NCBI GenBank assembly: GCA_029881615.1
Contig: JAOUMF010000151.1
Location: 1 to 5,895 of the forward strand
Reading direction: 5' to 3'
Source: Alphaproteobacteria bacterium
GTDB lineage: Bacteria > Pseudomonadota > Alphaproteobacteria > UBA8366 > JADFVY01
DNA: 5,895 nucleotides
Each line of letters starts with the position of its first letter. Within the stretch, counting starts at the first letter, position 1. The translations under genes were made by a program, and so were the position numbers. Below the pieces are notes generated by a model, which was not told the origin of the DNA, did not search any database, and saw only the letters and a program-made list of their open reading frames with translations. Shown here piece by piece: positions 1 through 5,431 of this stretch.

Positions 1-1
1 C

Positions 2-301
2 CGGGCGATGGATGGCGCCCGCCATGTGAACGCCCGCGCCACCTATATGCGCCAGGCGGCGCGGCTGATGGCCCTGTTCATCCGCCAGATGGAGGCCCTG
101 GAACAGCGCCGCGACTTCGAAAGACATCCTCGCGGCGGCCTGGAAAAATCCCGGGGCGGTGTGGAGAGGAGCGGCCCGGTCAGCGTGGGAAGCGTCAATG
201 TGGAGGCCGGCGGCCAGGCCATCGTCGGCATGGTCAGTGGCGGAACACGGGGCGAGGAACGAACCGCGAGGCCCCGGGGCCCCGGCGTGAAAACCGATTG
301 A
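2..301 (+). CDS. Conserved hypothetical protein, C-terminal part (5' end off the window)
   Basis: The reading frame is open from the left edge to a TGA at 299-301. An ATG lies at 8, but the frame is still open upstream of it and no ribosome site can be seen, so I treat the gene as 5'-truncated. The visible part has a helical segment rich in Ala, Arg, Met and Gln (roughly codons 15-36, containing ARLMALFIRQMEAL). A low-complexity Arg/Gly stretch follows, then a short beta-like segment ending in GGQAIVG. From memory, this 'helix, VxVxHVxVxxGGQAIVG, end' arrangement is the C-terminus of small conserved proteins of unknown function in Alphaproteobacteria, usually just upstream of a gene like the next one here. 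No catalytic motif is visible and the function is unknown. The Arg/Gly linker before the final motif looks longer than I remember for the family. Confidence 0.6.
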   Translation, partial: RAMDGARHVNARATYMRQAARLMALFIRQMEALEQRRDFERHPRGGLEKSRGGVERSGPVSVGSVNVEAGGQAIVGMVSGGTRGEERTARPRGPGVKTD

Positions 302-343
302 TGGCGCCTTGCTTTTCCTCGTCGCGCCGCTGCAAAACCCCAT

Positions 344-350
344 GGAAGGG
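344..350 (+). promoter_or_regulatory. Ribosome binding site deciding the start at 360
   Basis: GGAAGGG lies 9 bases before the ATG at 360. The alternative in-frame starts (TTG at 309, ATG at 342, ATG at 378) have no comparable purine-rich site, so 360 is preferred. Confidence 0.55.
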
Positions 351-359
351 CGGCCGGTG

Positions 360-773
360 ATGCGCTGGGTGGCGGCGATGCATCTTAGCCCGCGTTGCGG
401 GGCACGCACGCGCTGCGGCGCGGCCTGCCGGTCGCCGGCGCTGCGCGGGCGGGCGCGCTGCCGCATGCATGGCGGGCGGGCCGGGGCGCCGCGCGGCAAT
501 CGCAATGCGCTGAAACACGGGCTTTACGGCGCCGCCTGGCTGGCCGAGCGGCGGCGGATCAACGCCCTGCTGCGCGAAGGCCGGCAAGCCCTGCGGGATT
601 TCGAGGATCGCCTGGCGGCGGAACGCGGGGCGGCGGTTGGCGATACGGCGAAACGCACGCGCTTCCCCGCCGCGCCGGTCAGGGCTTCACCGCCCCCGCC
701 AGATAATCGATCGCGGCCTGGACGCCGCCACGGCCATGGGGAATGTCGAGCGCCGCCAGCGCGGTCTCGGTAA
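360..773 (+). CDS. Small Cys/Arg-rich protein with HGG..GAP.GNRNALKHG motif, unknown function
   Basis: The predicted product is 137 residues, starting at the ATG at 360. Residues about 13-60 carry the recognisable core: CGARTRCGAAC, then RCRMHGG, then GAPRGNRNALKHGLY, followed by an Arg-rich helix (ERRRINALLREGRQAL). Four Cys and a His (C13, C19, C23, the Cys of RCRMHGG and its His) are spaced in a way that could bind metal, but that is inference. Proteins with this core are common in Alphaproteobacteria and their phages, often after a GGQAIVG protein as here. I know of no assigned function; the basic composition would suit nucleic-acid binding. The last 31 or so codons lie antisense to the 3' end of the aminotransferase gene and turn Pro/Arg-rich, so the true family domain probably ends near base 640. 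The start overlaps by one base the TGA of a 19-codon mini-ORF (301-360). Confidence 0.65.
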   Translation: MRWVAAMHLSPRCGARTRCGAACRSPALRGRARCRMHGGRAGAPRGNRNALKHGLYGAAWLAERRRINALLREGRQALRDFEDRLAAERGAAVGDTAKRTRFPAAPVRASPPPPDNRSRPGRRHGHGECRAPPARSR

Positions 774-1878
774 CGCCCAGCGTTCCCAGCAGCATCGGCG
801 CATTGACATGCCCCATATGGCCGATGCGGAAGCCCTTGCCGTTCAGGTCGCCGATGGCGATGCCCAGCACCACGCCGCATTTCTCGCGGCAATAATCCAG
901 CAGGGGGGCCGGGTCGCGGCCGTTGGTCAGGATGGTGGTCACCGACGGCGCGCGCTCGGCGGGCTCGGTGATGTTGAATTCCAGCACCCCGCCCTCGGCC
1001 CAGACCGCGACCGCGGCATGCACGGCCCCGGCCAGCAGGCGGTGGCGTTCGAAAACATTCTCCAGCCCCTCGGCCAGCAGCATGTCGAGCGACTGGCGCA
1101 GGCCATACAGCATCTGCACCGGCGGCGTGCCGCAATATTTCATGTAATGCTCTTCGCCGTGACGTTCGGTCCAATCCCAGTAGCGGGTGCGGAAACCGGC
1201 CTCGCCATGGGCGGCCATCGCCTTCGGGCCGGCGGCGGCGAAGCTGATGCCCGGCGGCATCATCAGGCCCTTCTGCGAACAGGTGACGGCGACGTCGACG
1301 CCCCATTTGTCCATCTCGAATTCCATGGTGCCCAGCGAGGCGATGGCATCGACCATGAACAGCGCGTCATGGCCGGTGGCGTCGATGGCGCGGCGCAGGG
1401 CGGGAATATCGTTGACCACGCCCGAGGCGGTATCGACCTGCACCACCAGGATCGCCTTGATCCGGTCGGCCTTGTCCTTCCTGAGAAGGTCGGCGCGCAG
1501 ATGGGCCTCCAGCAGGGCCGGGTCGACGGCGCGGCGCTGATCGCCGGTGACCGTTTCGACGCGCGCGCCCATGGCCTCGGCCATCTGGCCCCAGCCGGCG
1601 GCGAAGCGGCCGCTTTCCAGCACCAGCACCGTATCGCCGGCCGACAGCACGTTGGCCAATGCCCCTTCCCAGGCGCCGTGACCGTTGCCGATATAGATGT
1701 AGGGCTGCCCCTTCGTGCGGAACAGGCGGCGCAGATCGGCCAGGCTGCTGTCTGTTATGCCGACCAGCGGCCCGGTATAGATATCGACGGCCGGGCGGTG
1801 CATGGCCGCCAGCACTTCGTCGGGCACCGTGGTCGGGCCCGGGATGGAAAGGAATTGGCGGCCATTGCGAACGGTCAT
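679..1878 (-). CDS. Class V PLP-dependent aminotransferase, serine/alanine-glyoxylate type
   Basis: The product is 399 residues, the usual length for this family. It should be a cytosolic, PLP-dependent enzyme that moves an amino group from serine or alanine to glyoxylate (or a related keto acid), giving glycine. The N-terminus holds the family's [11 protein letters not shown] (about 12-22). [11 protein letters not shown] (64-74) is the cofactor phosphate-binding region. D177 in VDAIASLG should pair with the PLP ring nitrogen. K203 in [10 protein letters not shown] is the expected Schiff-base lysine, and R351 in GFRIGHMG the substrate carboxylate anchor. The start at 1878 puts the IPGPT motif near the N-terminus and has GGAG nine bases upstream; an upstream in-frame ATG at 2004 would add 42 residues unlike the family. 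The gene is convergent with the small gene to its left and divergent from the hydrolase to its right. The fold and class are secure. The exact donor is not, and roles in serine-cycle, photorespiration-like or purine/ureide metabolism are all possible. Confidence 0.9.
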   Translation of the reverse strand: MTVRNGRQFLSIPGPTTVPDEVLAAMHRPAVDIYTGPLVGITDSSLADLRRLFRTKGQPYIYIGNGHGAWEGALANVLSAGDTVLVLESGRFAAGWGQMAEAMGARVETVTGDQRRAVDPALLEAHLRADLLRKDKADRIKAILVVQVDTASGVVNDIPALRRAIDATGHDALFMVDAIASLGTMEFEMDKWGVDVAVTCSQKGLMMPPGISFAAAGPKAMAAHGEAGFRTRYWDWTERHGEEHYMKYCGTPPVQMLYGLRQSLDMLLAEGLENVFERHRLLAGAVHAAVAVWAEGGVLEFNITEPAERAPSVTTILTNGRDPAPLLDYCREKCGVVLGIAIGDLNGKGFRIGHMGHVNAPMLLGTLGVTETALAALDIPHGRGGVQAAIDYLAGAVKP

Positions 1879-1883
1879 CGGGG

Positions 1884-1897
1884 AATTCTCCAGAATT
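1884..1897. repeat. Short inverted repeat over the aminotransferase ribosome site
   Basis: AATTCT (1884-1889) and AGAATT (1892-1897) are perfect inverted arms around two bases. The minus-strand GGAG of the aminotransferase gene (complement of 1888-1891) falls inside this element. It could be an operator half-site pair or a weak hairpin masking the ribosome site. Arms of 6 bases are short enough to be chance. Confidence 0.35.
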
Positions 1898-2090
1898 GAT
1901 TGCCCGGCGTGGATATCACGGAATTGCGGGCCATGGCAGGGGGAAAGACGAGAATTCCGGAAGAAGGCGGCGGCGCCCACGAAAATTTTACCGCGGCACC
2001 GCAAAATCGAGTCGTGTTACATTTCGACCAGAGGTATTTTATCGGTTCTACTATCTCAATTGGTTAAATTTGGCGACCATCCGGCAACGA

Positions 2091-2094
2091 GAGG
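2091..2094 (+). promoter_or_regulatory. Ribosome binding site for the GTG start at 2103
   Basis: GAGG lies 8 bases before the GTG at 2103. The frame is open far upstream, through the antisense of the aminotransferase, so this site and the homology boundary decide the start. The next in-frame ATG (2184) would cut away the conserved segment before the twin arginine. Confidence 0.55.
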
Positions 2095-2102
2095 ACAGGA
2101 TC

Positions 2103-2999
2103 GTGGACAACAAACCAATCCGCAAAAAAGCCAGCGATTTCAATCAGGATCTGCTGAATCTGTATGACAAGTTCGCCCATGGCATGATCGAGCGCCGCGA
2201 ATTTCTGGAAGGCGCGGCAAAGTTCACGGTGGGCGGAATGACGGCGGCGGCGCTGCTGGACAGCCTGTCGCCGAAATATGCCCTGGCCAGGCAGGTCGAC
2301 GAAAGCGACCCGCGCATCGAGGGCGAATATATCGAATATCAATCGCCCGCCGGTCATGGAGACATTCGCGGCTATCTGGTGCGCCCGGCCAGCGGCGGCA
2401 AACGCGGCGGCGTCGTGGTGATCCACGAAAACCGGGGGCTGAACCCCTATATCGAGGATGTGGCGCGGCGACTGGCGGTGGCCGGGTTCATCGCGCTGGC
2501 GCCGGACGGGCTGTCGCCGCTGGGTGGCTATCCGGGTACCGACGACGAAGGCAAGGCGATGCAGGCGACCCTGGACAAGGGCAAGCTGCAGGAAGATTTC
2601 ATCGCCGCCCATGGCTGGCTGAAGGCCGATCCGGGGTCGAACGGCAAGGTCGGCGCGGTGGGTTTCTGCTATGGCGGCGGCGTCTGCAACGCCATGGCGG
2701 TGCGCCTGCCGGACCTGGCGGCCTCGGTCCCGTTCTACGGCAGCCAGCCGAAGGGGGACGACGTAGCGAAGATCAAGGCGCCGCTATTGCTGCATTATGC
2801 CGGGCTGGACGAGCGGATCAACAAGGGCTGGCCCGATTACGAGGCGGCGTTGAAGGCCAACGGCAAGGAATATACCGCCCATATCTATCCCGACGTGAAT
2901 CACGGTTTCCACAACGATACCACGCCGCGATACGATCAGGCGGCCGCCGAACTGGCCTGGTCGCGGACGGTGGCGTTCTTCACGGCAAAGCTGGCCTGA
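2103..2999 (+). CDS. Dienelactone hydrolase family protein with twin-arginine-like N-terminus
   Basis: The product is 298 residues from a GTG start. It is an alpha/beta hydrolase of the dienelactone hydrolase (carboxymethylenebutenolidase) family. The classic Cys-Asp-His triad is readable: C189 in GFCYGGG (nucleophile elbow), D236 in GLDERIN and H267 in VNHGFHND. E109 in VIHENRGLN matches the Glu that activates the Cys in characterised family members. The catalytic domain covers about residues 75-298. Ahead of it is an extra segment: a polar stretch with [11 protein letters not shown], then [11 protein letters not shown] (31-41), a moderately hydrophobic run (about 42-57) and YALA ending at 62. 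This resembles a Tat export signal with possible cleavage after ALA (60-62), although the n-region is long and Glu flanks the RR. I recall the same N-terminal layout in many proteobacterial homologues. The true substrate is unknown, since many family members act on esters or lactones other than dienelactone. The gene is convergent with the membrane methyltransferase and monocistronic as far as visible. Confidence 0.88.
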   Translation: MDNKPIRKKASDFNQDLLNLYDKFAHGMIERREFLEGAAKFTVGGMTAAALLDSLSPKYALARQVDESDPRIEGEYIEYQSPAGHGDIRGYLVRPASGGKRGGVVVIHENRGLNPYIEDVARRLAVAGFIALAPDGLSPLGGYPGTDDEGKAMQATLDKGKLQEDFIAAHGWLKADPGSNGKVGAVGFCYGGGVCNAMAVRLPDLAASVPFYGSQPKGDDVAKIKAPLLLHYAGLDERINKGWPDYEAALKANGKEYTAHIYPDVNHGFHNDTTPRYDQAAAELAWSRTVAFFTAKLA

Positions 3000-3020
3000 C
3001 CGGGACCGGCCGGCAGCGGG

Positions 3021-3043
3021 TGGCGGGGCCAAGCGCCCCGCCA
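3021..3043. terminator. GC-rich hairpin between convergent genes
   Basis: Perfect 9-base arms (TGGCGGGGC at 3021-3029, GCCCCGCCA at 3035-3043) enclose a 5-base loop. The hairpin sits 21 bases after the hydrolase stop and 13 bases beyond the end of the methyltransferase gene, so it could serve both strands. Neither side has a T-tract, so it may act as a Rho-assisted pause or an mRNA 3'-end stabiliser and not as a classical intrinsic terminator. Confidence 0.5.
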
Positions 3044-3056
3044 TCGCAAGACCGGA

Positions 3057-3785
3057 TCAACGCGGCGCGAAGATCTTCGTGGTCTTCTTCAGCACCACCA
3101 CGGCGGTCAGCAGAACCAGCATGACGGCCGCGAAGCCCATCCACATCACCGGATATTCGCCGCCGCCGATCCACCACATGGCCAGCCGCAGAACCGCGAA
3201 CACCACGGCGATCAGCGTCAGGCCATGGGTTTCGCTGCGGATGATCTTGCGCCAGGACAGCACGCCCGACGACGGACGCCAGCCGCCCAACCGCGGCAGA
3301 AAGGCCGGGGTAACGGCGGCCCAGTCCTCATAGGCCTTGCCGAATTTGCCGGCGAGGAAATCCTCCTCGGCCATCATGATGCGCTCGTAATAGATAAAAT
3401 AGACCAGCGAACAGGTCAGCATCAGCCAGTAATCGTGGGTGGCCAGCAGGAAACCGGCAAACATCAGGTAGTTGGCCAGATAGAGCGGATGGCGAACCAC
3501 CGAATAGATGCCGTCGCTGTTCAGGACCGTCGCCCGCTGTTCCTTGGTGTTGCGGCCGGACGTTCCGGGCGGGGCGTGGCCCACCGTAAAGGCACGCAGC
3601 ATCAATCCGCAAATCGAAACGCAGAGCGCGACGATATCGACAATCCCTGTTACGGACGAGGCCTGCCCGCCCTGCACCCAGAGATCGTAAGCCGCCCAGA
3701 CGAACAGGGGAACCACCAGAAGAGGCAAAAAACTACGCCACCGGAACATCCACAGCCCGGTCTTAACCATTTCATTTCTCAACAT
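3057..3785 (-). CDS. Integral-membrane methyltransferase, ICMT/PEMT superfamily
   Basis: The product is 242 residues. Hydrophobic segments fall at about 19-35, 46-66, 103-116, 119-133, 188-206 and 213-232, so this is an inner-membrane protein with five or six spans. The superfamily's SAM-binding core is clear: GIYSVVRHPLYLANYL (92-107), with the invariant RHP at 98-100, then YYERIMMAEEDFL (132-144) with the conserved Glu residues, and the trailing FGKAYEDWAAVTPAFLPR. Just before it, GTSGRNTKEQRATVLNSDG (74-92) resembles what I remember from bacterial lipid A 1-phosphate methyltransferases (LmtA-like) more than eukaryotic ICMT. That substrate idea is tentative. The reaction class, SAM-dependent methylation of a membrane lipid or lipidated substrate, is well supported. 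The last two spans (188-232) extend past the usual end of the core domain. M6 (start at 3770) is an equally plausible start; both starts have only a weak GAG-type ribosome site. Upstream on the same strand is the CBS gene, but a 185-base gap suggests separate transcription. Confidence 0.85.
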   Translation of the reverse strand: MLRNEMVKTGLWMFRWRSFLPLLVVPLFVWAAYDLWVQGGQASSVTGIVDIVALCVSICGLMLRAFTVGHAPPGTSGRNTKEQRATVLNSDGIYSVVRHPLYLANYLMFAGFLLATHDYWLMLTCSLVYFIYYERIMMAEEDFLAGKFGKAYEDWAAVTPAFLPRLGGWRPSSGVLSWRKIIRSETHGLTLIAVVFAVLRLAMWWIGGGEYPVMWMGFAAVMLVLLTAVVVLKKTTKIFAPR

Positions 3786-3807
3786 TAATTCGCTCGCTAT
3801 CGTCGCA

Positions 3808-3819
3808 ATTCATATGAAT
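3808..3819. repeat. 12-base perfect palindrome in the methyltransferase leader
   Basis: ATTCATATGAAT reads the same on both strands and lies 22 bases upstream of the methyltransferase start at 3785. Its size and position would suit a dimeric repressor site, but no cognate regulator is visible nearby. Confidence 0.4.
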
Positions 3820-3825
3820 ATCAGT

Positions 3826-3839
3826 CCGGCATCAGCCGG
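3826..3839. repeat. Small inverted repeat in the methyltransferase leader
   Basis: CCGGC (3826-3830) and GCCGG (3835-3839) pair around the tetraloop ATCA. It is only 6 bases from the 12-base palindrome, so the leader RNA may hold two adjacent small hairpins. The arms are short and GC-rich, so chance is possible. Confidence 0.35.
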
Positions 3840-3889
3840 TAGCCTCGCATCCACCGCAGGGACACAAGCGCGTTCAATCGGAAACCTAT

Positions 3890-3895
3890 ACTATA
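3890..3895 (-). promoter_or_regulatory. Possible -10 element for the methyltransferase gene
   Basis: On the minus strand TATAGT matches the sigma-70 -10 consensus at five of six positions. It sits in the only strongly AT-rich run of this intergenic region (3885-3900). The best -35 partner I find (TTCCCG, 16 bases upstream) is poor. If real, the transcript would carry a leader of about 100 bases containing the two small inverted repeats. Confidence 0.25.
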
Positions 3896-3908
3896 TAAAT
3901 CGGTGTTT

Positions 3909-3925
3909 GGGCGGGAATTCCGCCC
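3909..3925. terminator. Inverted repeat downstream of the CBS/nucleotidyltransferase gene
   Basis: GGGCGG (3909-3914) and CCGCCC (3920-3925) pair around GAATT. Together with the hairpin at 3941-3958 it follows the stop of the minus-strand gene at 3971. No T-run follows on the minus strand, so it is at best a weak or Rho-assisted terminator. Confidence 0.3.
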
Positions 3926-3940
3926 GCCGCCCGGGCGCTT

Positions 3941-3958
3941 TGGCGCGTGCCGGCGCCA
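3941..3958. terminator. Inverted repeat just after the CBS/nucleotidyltransferase stop
   Basis: TGGCGC (3941-3946) and GCGCCA (3953-3958) are perfect arms around a 6-base loop, starting 12 bases past the minus-strand stop codon at 3971-3973. There is no T-tract. It is likely part of the 3' end structure of the exonuclease/CBS transcript. Confidence 0.3.
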
Positions 3959-3970
3959 CGGCCATGCCTA

Positions 3971-5431
3971 TCAGTCAAGCCGCCGGGCGCTGGTCACCAC
4001 GTCGCGGGTCATCAGGGGCAGCCCCGCGAGCGTCCCGAGCGCCTGTTTCAGCTTGCCCTGCATGCTTCGCGGCAAGCGTTTGGGGTCGATCCGGGGGCCA
4101 GGTTCCAGACCGGCGGCGATGTCGGCGATCTGCTGTTCCAGCATTACGCGGGTCACGGTCTGATGCGCATCGCGCAGATTGTCCATGTCTTCCTGCACCA
4201 GGGTGCCGGACTCAAGCACGGCGGCCAGCCGCCCGGCGGTGGAGGTGGCGGGGCTGGCGAGCTTCAGCGCCATGGCGCGGGCGCCGCAGGTAATCGGGAA
4301 CAAGCCGCCGAGCTTCAGATCCAGCCGGCCTTCCGTCAGCCTGAAGCCGCCGAACAGACGCAGCGGCGCGTGATGATGTTCGATCTGCGCGGCCATCAGG
4401 TTGAGGAACAGCTGCGCGCCCGCGGCGTGGTCCACAGCGAAGGTGCGCAACCGTTCGGCCAGCGCGAAATCGCCATGAACCGCCACGAAATCGAAAAATA
4501 TCCCGATCATCAACAGCGATTGCGGTTCGGGCGTGCGCAGCCAGCGCAAGACCTCTTCCTCCCAGCCGGACAGCGAACGCCGCCAGAGCGCGTTGCTGGC
4601 CATCACCTTGCCCTTGCAATAGGGAATGCCGGCGGCGTCCAGCAGGTCGGACGCGCGGTTCGCCACCTCCGCGAACCATGCATCGTCGGCCTCCGTCCCT
4701 TCATGGACGATGGCGTTGTCCTGGTCGGGGGCCAGCAGGCTCTCGCCGCGCCCGCCCGAGCCCAGCACCAGCATCGCCCAGGGGGCGGGAGGCGCGCCCT
4801 TGCCCGCCGCGGCCATTTCGGCGACCGCCAGTTCGGTGGCACGGCGGGTCATGTCGCAATAGACCTGGCTGATAACGGCGGCCGCGTTCATGGCGCCCAC
4901 GCCCTCGGCCAGCATGCGGCGCACCAGGCCGGGCAGCTCGGCGCGCGCGGCGGCCATGTCGGCGGCATTTTGCGCGGCGTCCAGCCGGTCGCCCAGTTGC
5001 AGCGTATCGCCGACGCGCAGCTTCAGCAGCGCCCGCCCGGTGACCATGCCGATGGCGCGGCGGGTGGCCGGCTCCACCGCCACCAGATGGCGCACCTTGC
5101 GGGCCATCATGCGGCCCAGCGCCTTGTAAACGAAGGCGTCGGTGCGGATGTCGTGGACCGGGCTGGTAAGGAAGGCCTCGATCCGGTCGGCCGCCGCGCC
5201 CGCGCCGTCCTGGGCCAGCGCCCGCAAGATATCGCGCTCGGTGATGATGCCGGTGGCGCGGCCGGCCTCGTCCAGCGTGACCAGCGAGGAAACCTTCTCG
5301 TCAACCATGCGGCGCGAGGCGACCTCCAGCGTCATGCCGGGGTCGGCGATGGCCAGGGGCGCGCGCATCACCTCTGCCACGCGATGCCGGTAAGGGAAGG
5401 AATCGAGCCTTTCGAGCTGGGCCTTATCCAT
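3971..5431 (-). CDS. CBS-pair / DUF294 nucleotidyltransferase-like protein
   Basis: The product is 486 residues, predicted cytosolic. Two CBS domains come first: about 17-70, ending GIITERDILRAL, and about 84-138, containing VYKALGRMMARKVRHLVAV and IGMVTGRALL. Such pairs usually bind adenine nucleotides. A nucleotidyltransferase-like domain follows, with LGSGGRGESLLAPDQDNAIV near 223-242: the GS motif (G224, S225), R228, E230 and the metal-type DQD (D236, D238) are all present. CKGKVMASNALWRRSLSGW (272-290) is the second DUF294 signature, and the C-terminal helical DUF294_C region runs to about 480. The family is related to the GlnD-type nucleotidyltransferase fold; its substrate is unknown. 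Many relatives carry an N-terminal cyclic-nucleotide-binding domain, which is absent here. The start at 5431 has AGGGGAG four bases upstream. A longer in-frame ORF from 5560 only reads the exonuclease gene out of frame. The start lies inside the end of the exonuclease gene, pointing to coupled translation. Confidence 0.88.
   Translation of the reverse strand: MDKAQLERLDSFPYRHRVAEVMRAPLAIADPGMTLEVASRRMVDEKVSSLVTLDEAGRATGIITERDILRALAQDGAGAAADRIEAFLTSPVHDIRTDAFVYKALGRMMARKVRHLVAVEPATRRAIGMVTGRALLKLRVGDTLQLGDRLDAAQNAADMAAARAELPGLVRRMLAEGVGAMNAAAVISQVYCDMTRRATELAVAEMAAAGKGAPPAPWAMLVLGSGGRGESLLAPDQDNAIVHEGTEADDAWFAEVANRASDLLDAAGIPYCKGKVMASNALWRRSLSGWEEEVLRWLRTPEPQSLLMIGIFFDFVAVHGDFALAERLRTFAVDHAAGAQLFLNLMAAQIEHHHAPLRLFGGFRLTEGRLDLKLGGLFPITCGARAMALKLASPATSTAGRLAAVLESGTLVQEDMDNLRDAHQTVTRVMLEQQIADIAAGLEPGPRIDPKRLPRSMQGKLKQALGTLAGLPLMTRDVVTSARRLD

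Larger units (their letters stand above)
1879..2102. other. Divergent intergenic region between aminotransferase and hydrolase genes
   Basis: These 224 bases must hold the promoters of both divergent genes. The stretch from about 2000 to 2075 is clearly more AT-rich than its surroundings, as expected for a promoter of the rightward gene. TTACAT (2017-2022), TATTTT (2035-2040) and TACTAT (2049-2054) are present, but no pair has -35/-10 spacing near 17, so I call no specific promoter. GAATT occurs four times on the left side (from 1883, 1894, 1921 and 1952). No small ORF with a ribosome site and no RNA gene is visible. Confidence 0.6.

Noticed and set aside
270..281. 12-base palindrome GGCCCCGGGGCC
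   Set aside because: It consists only of G and C inside a coding region of a GC-rich genome, has no loop and no associated signal, and is likely chance.
637..1899. A 420-codon open frame on the plus strand
   Set aside because: It is the antisense of the aminotransferase gene, with the same low-complexity His/Gln/Arg composition and no ribosome site or domain.
1659..2102. Upstream in-frame extension of the hydrolase frame
   Set aside because: The frame is open far upstream, but the added residues are Arg/Pro-rich antisense of the aminotransferase. The GTG at 2103 with GAGG fits the family N-terminus better.
3814..4293. A 159-codon plus-strand frame starting inside the methyltransferase leader
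   Set aside because: Its start overlaps the 12-base palindrome with no ribosome site, its product is Arg/Ala-rich without motifs, and most of it is antisense to the CBS gene.
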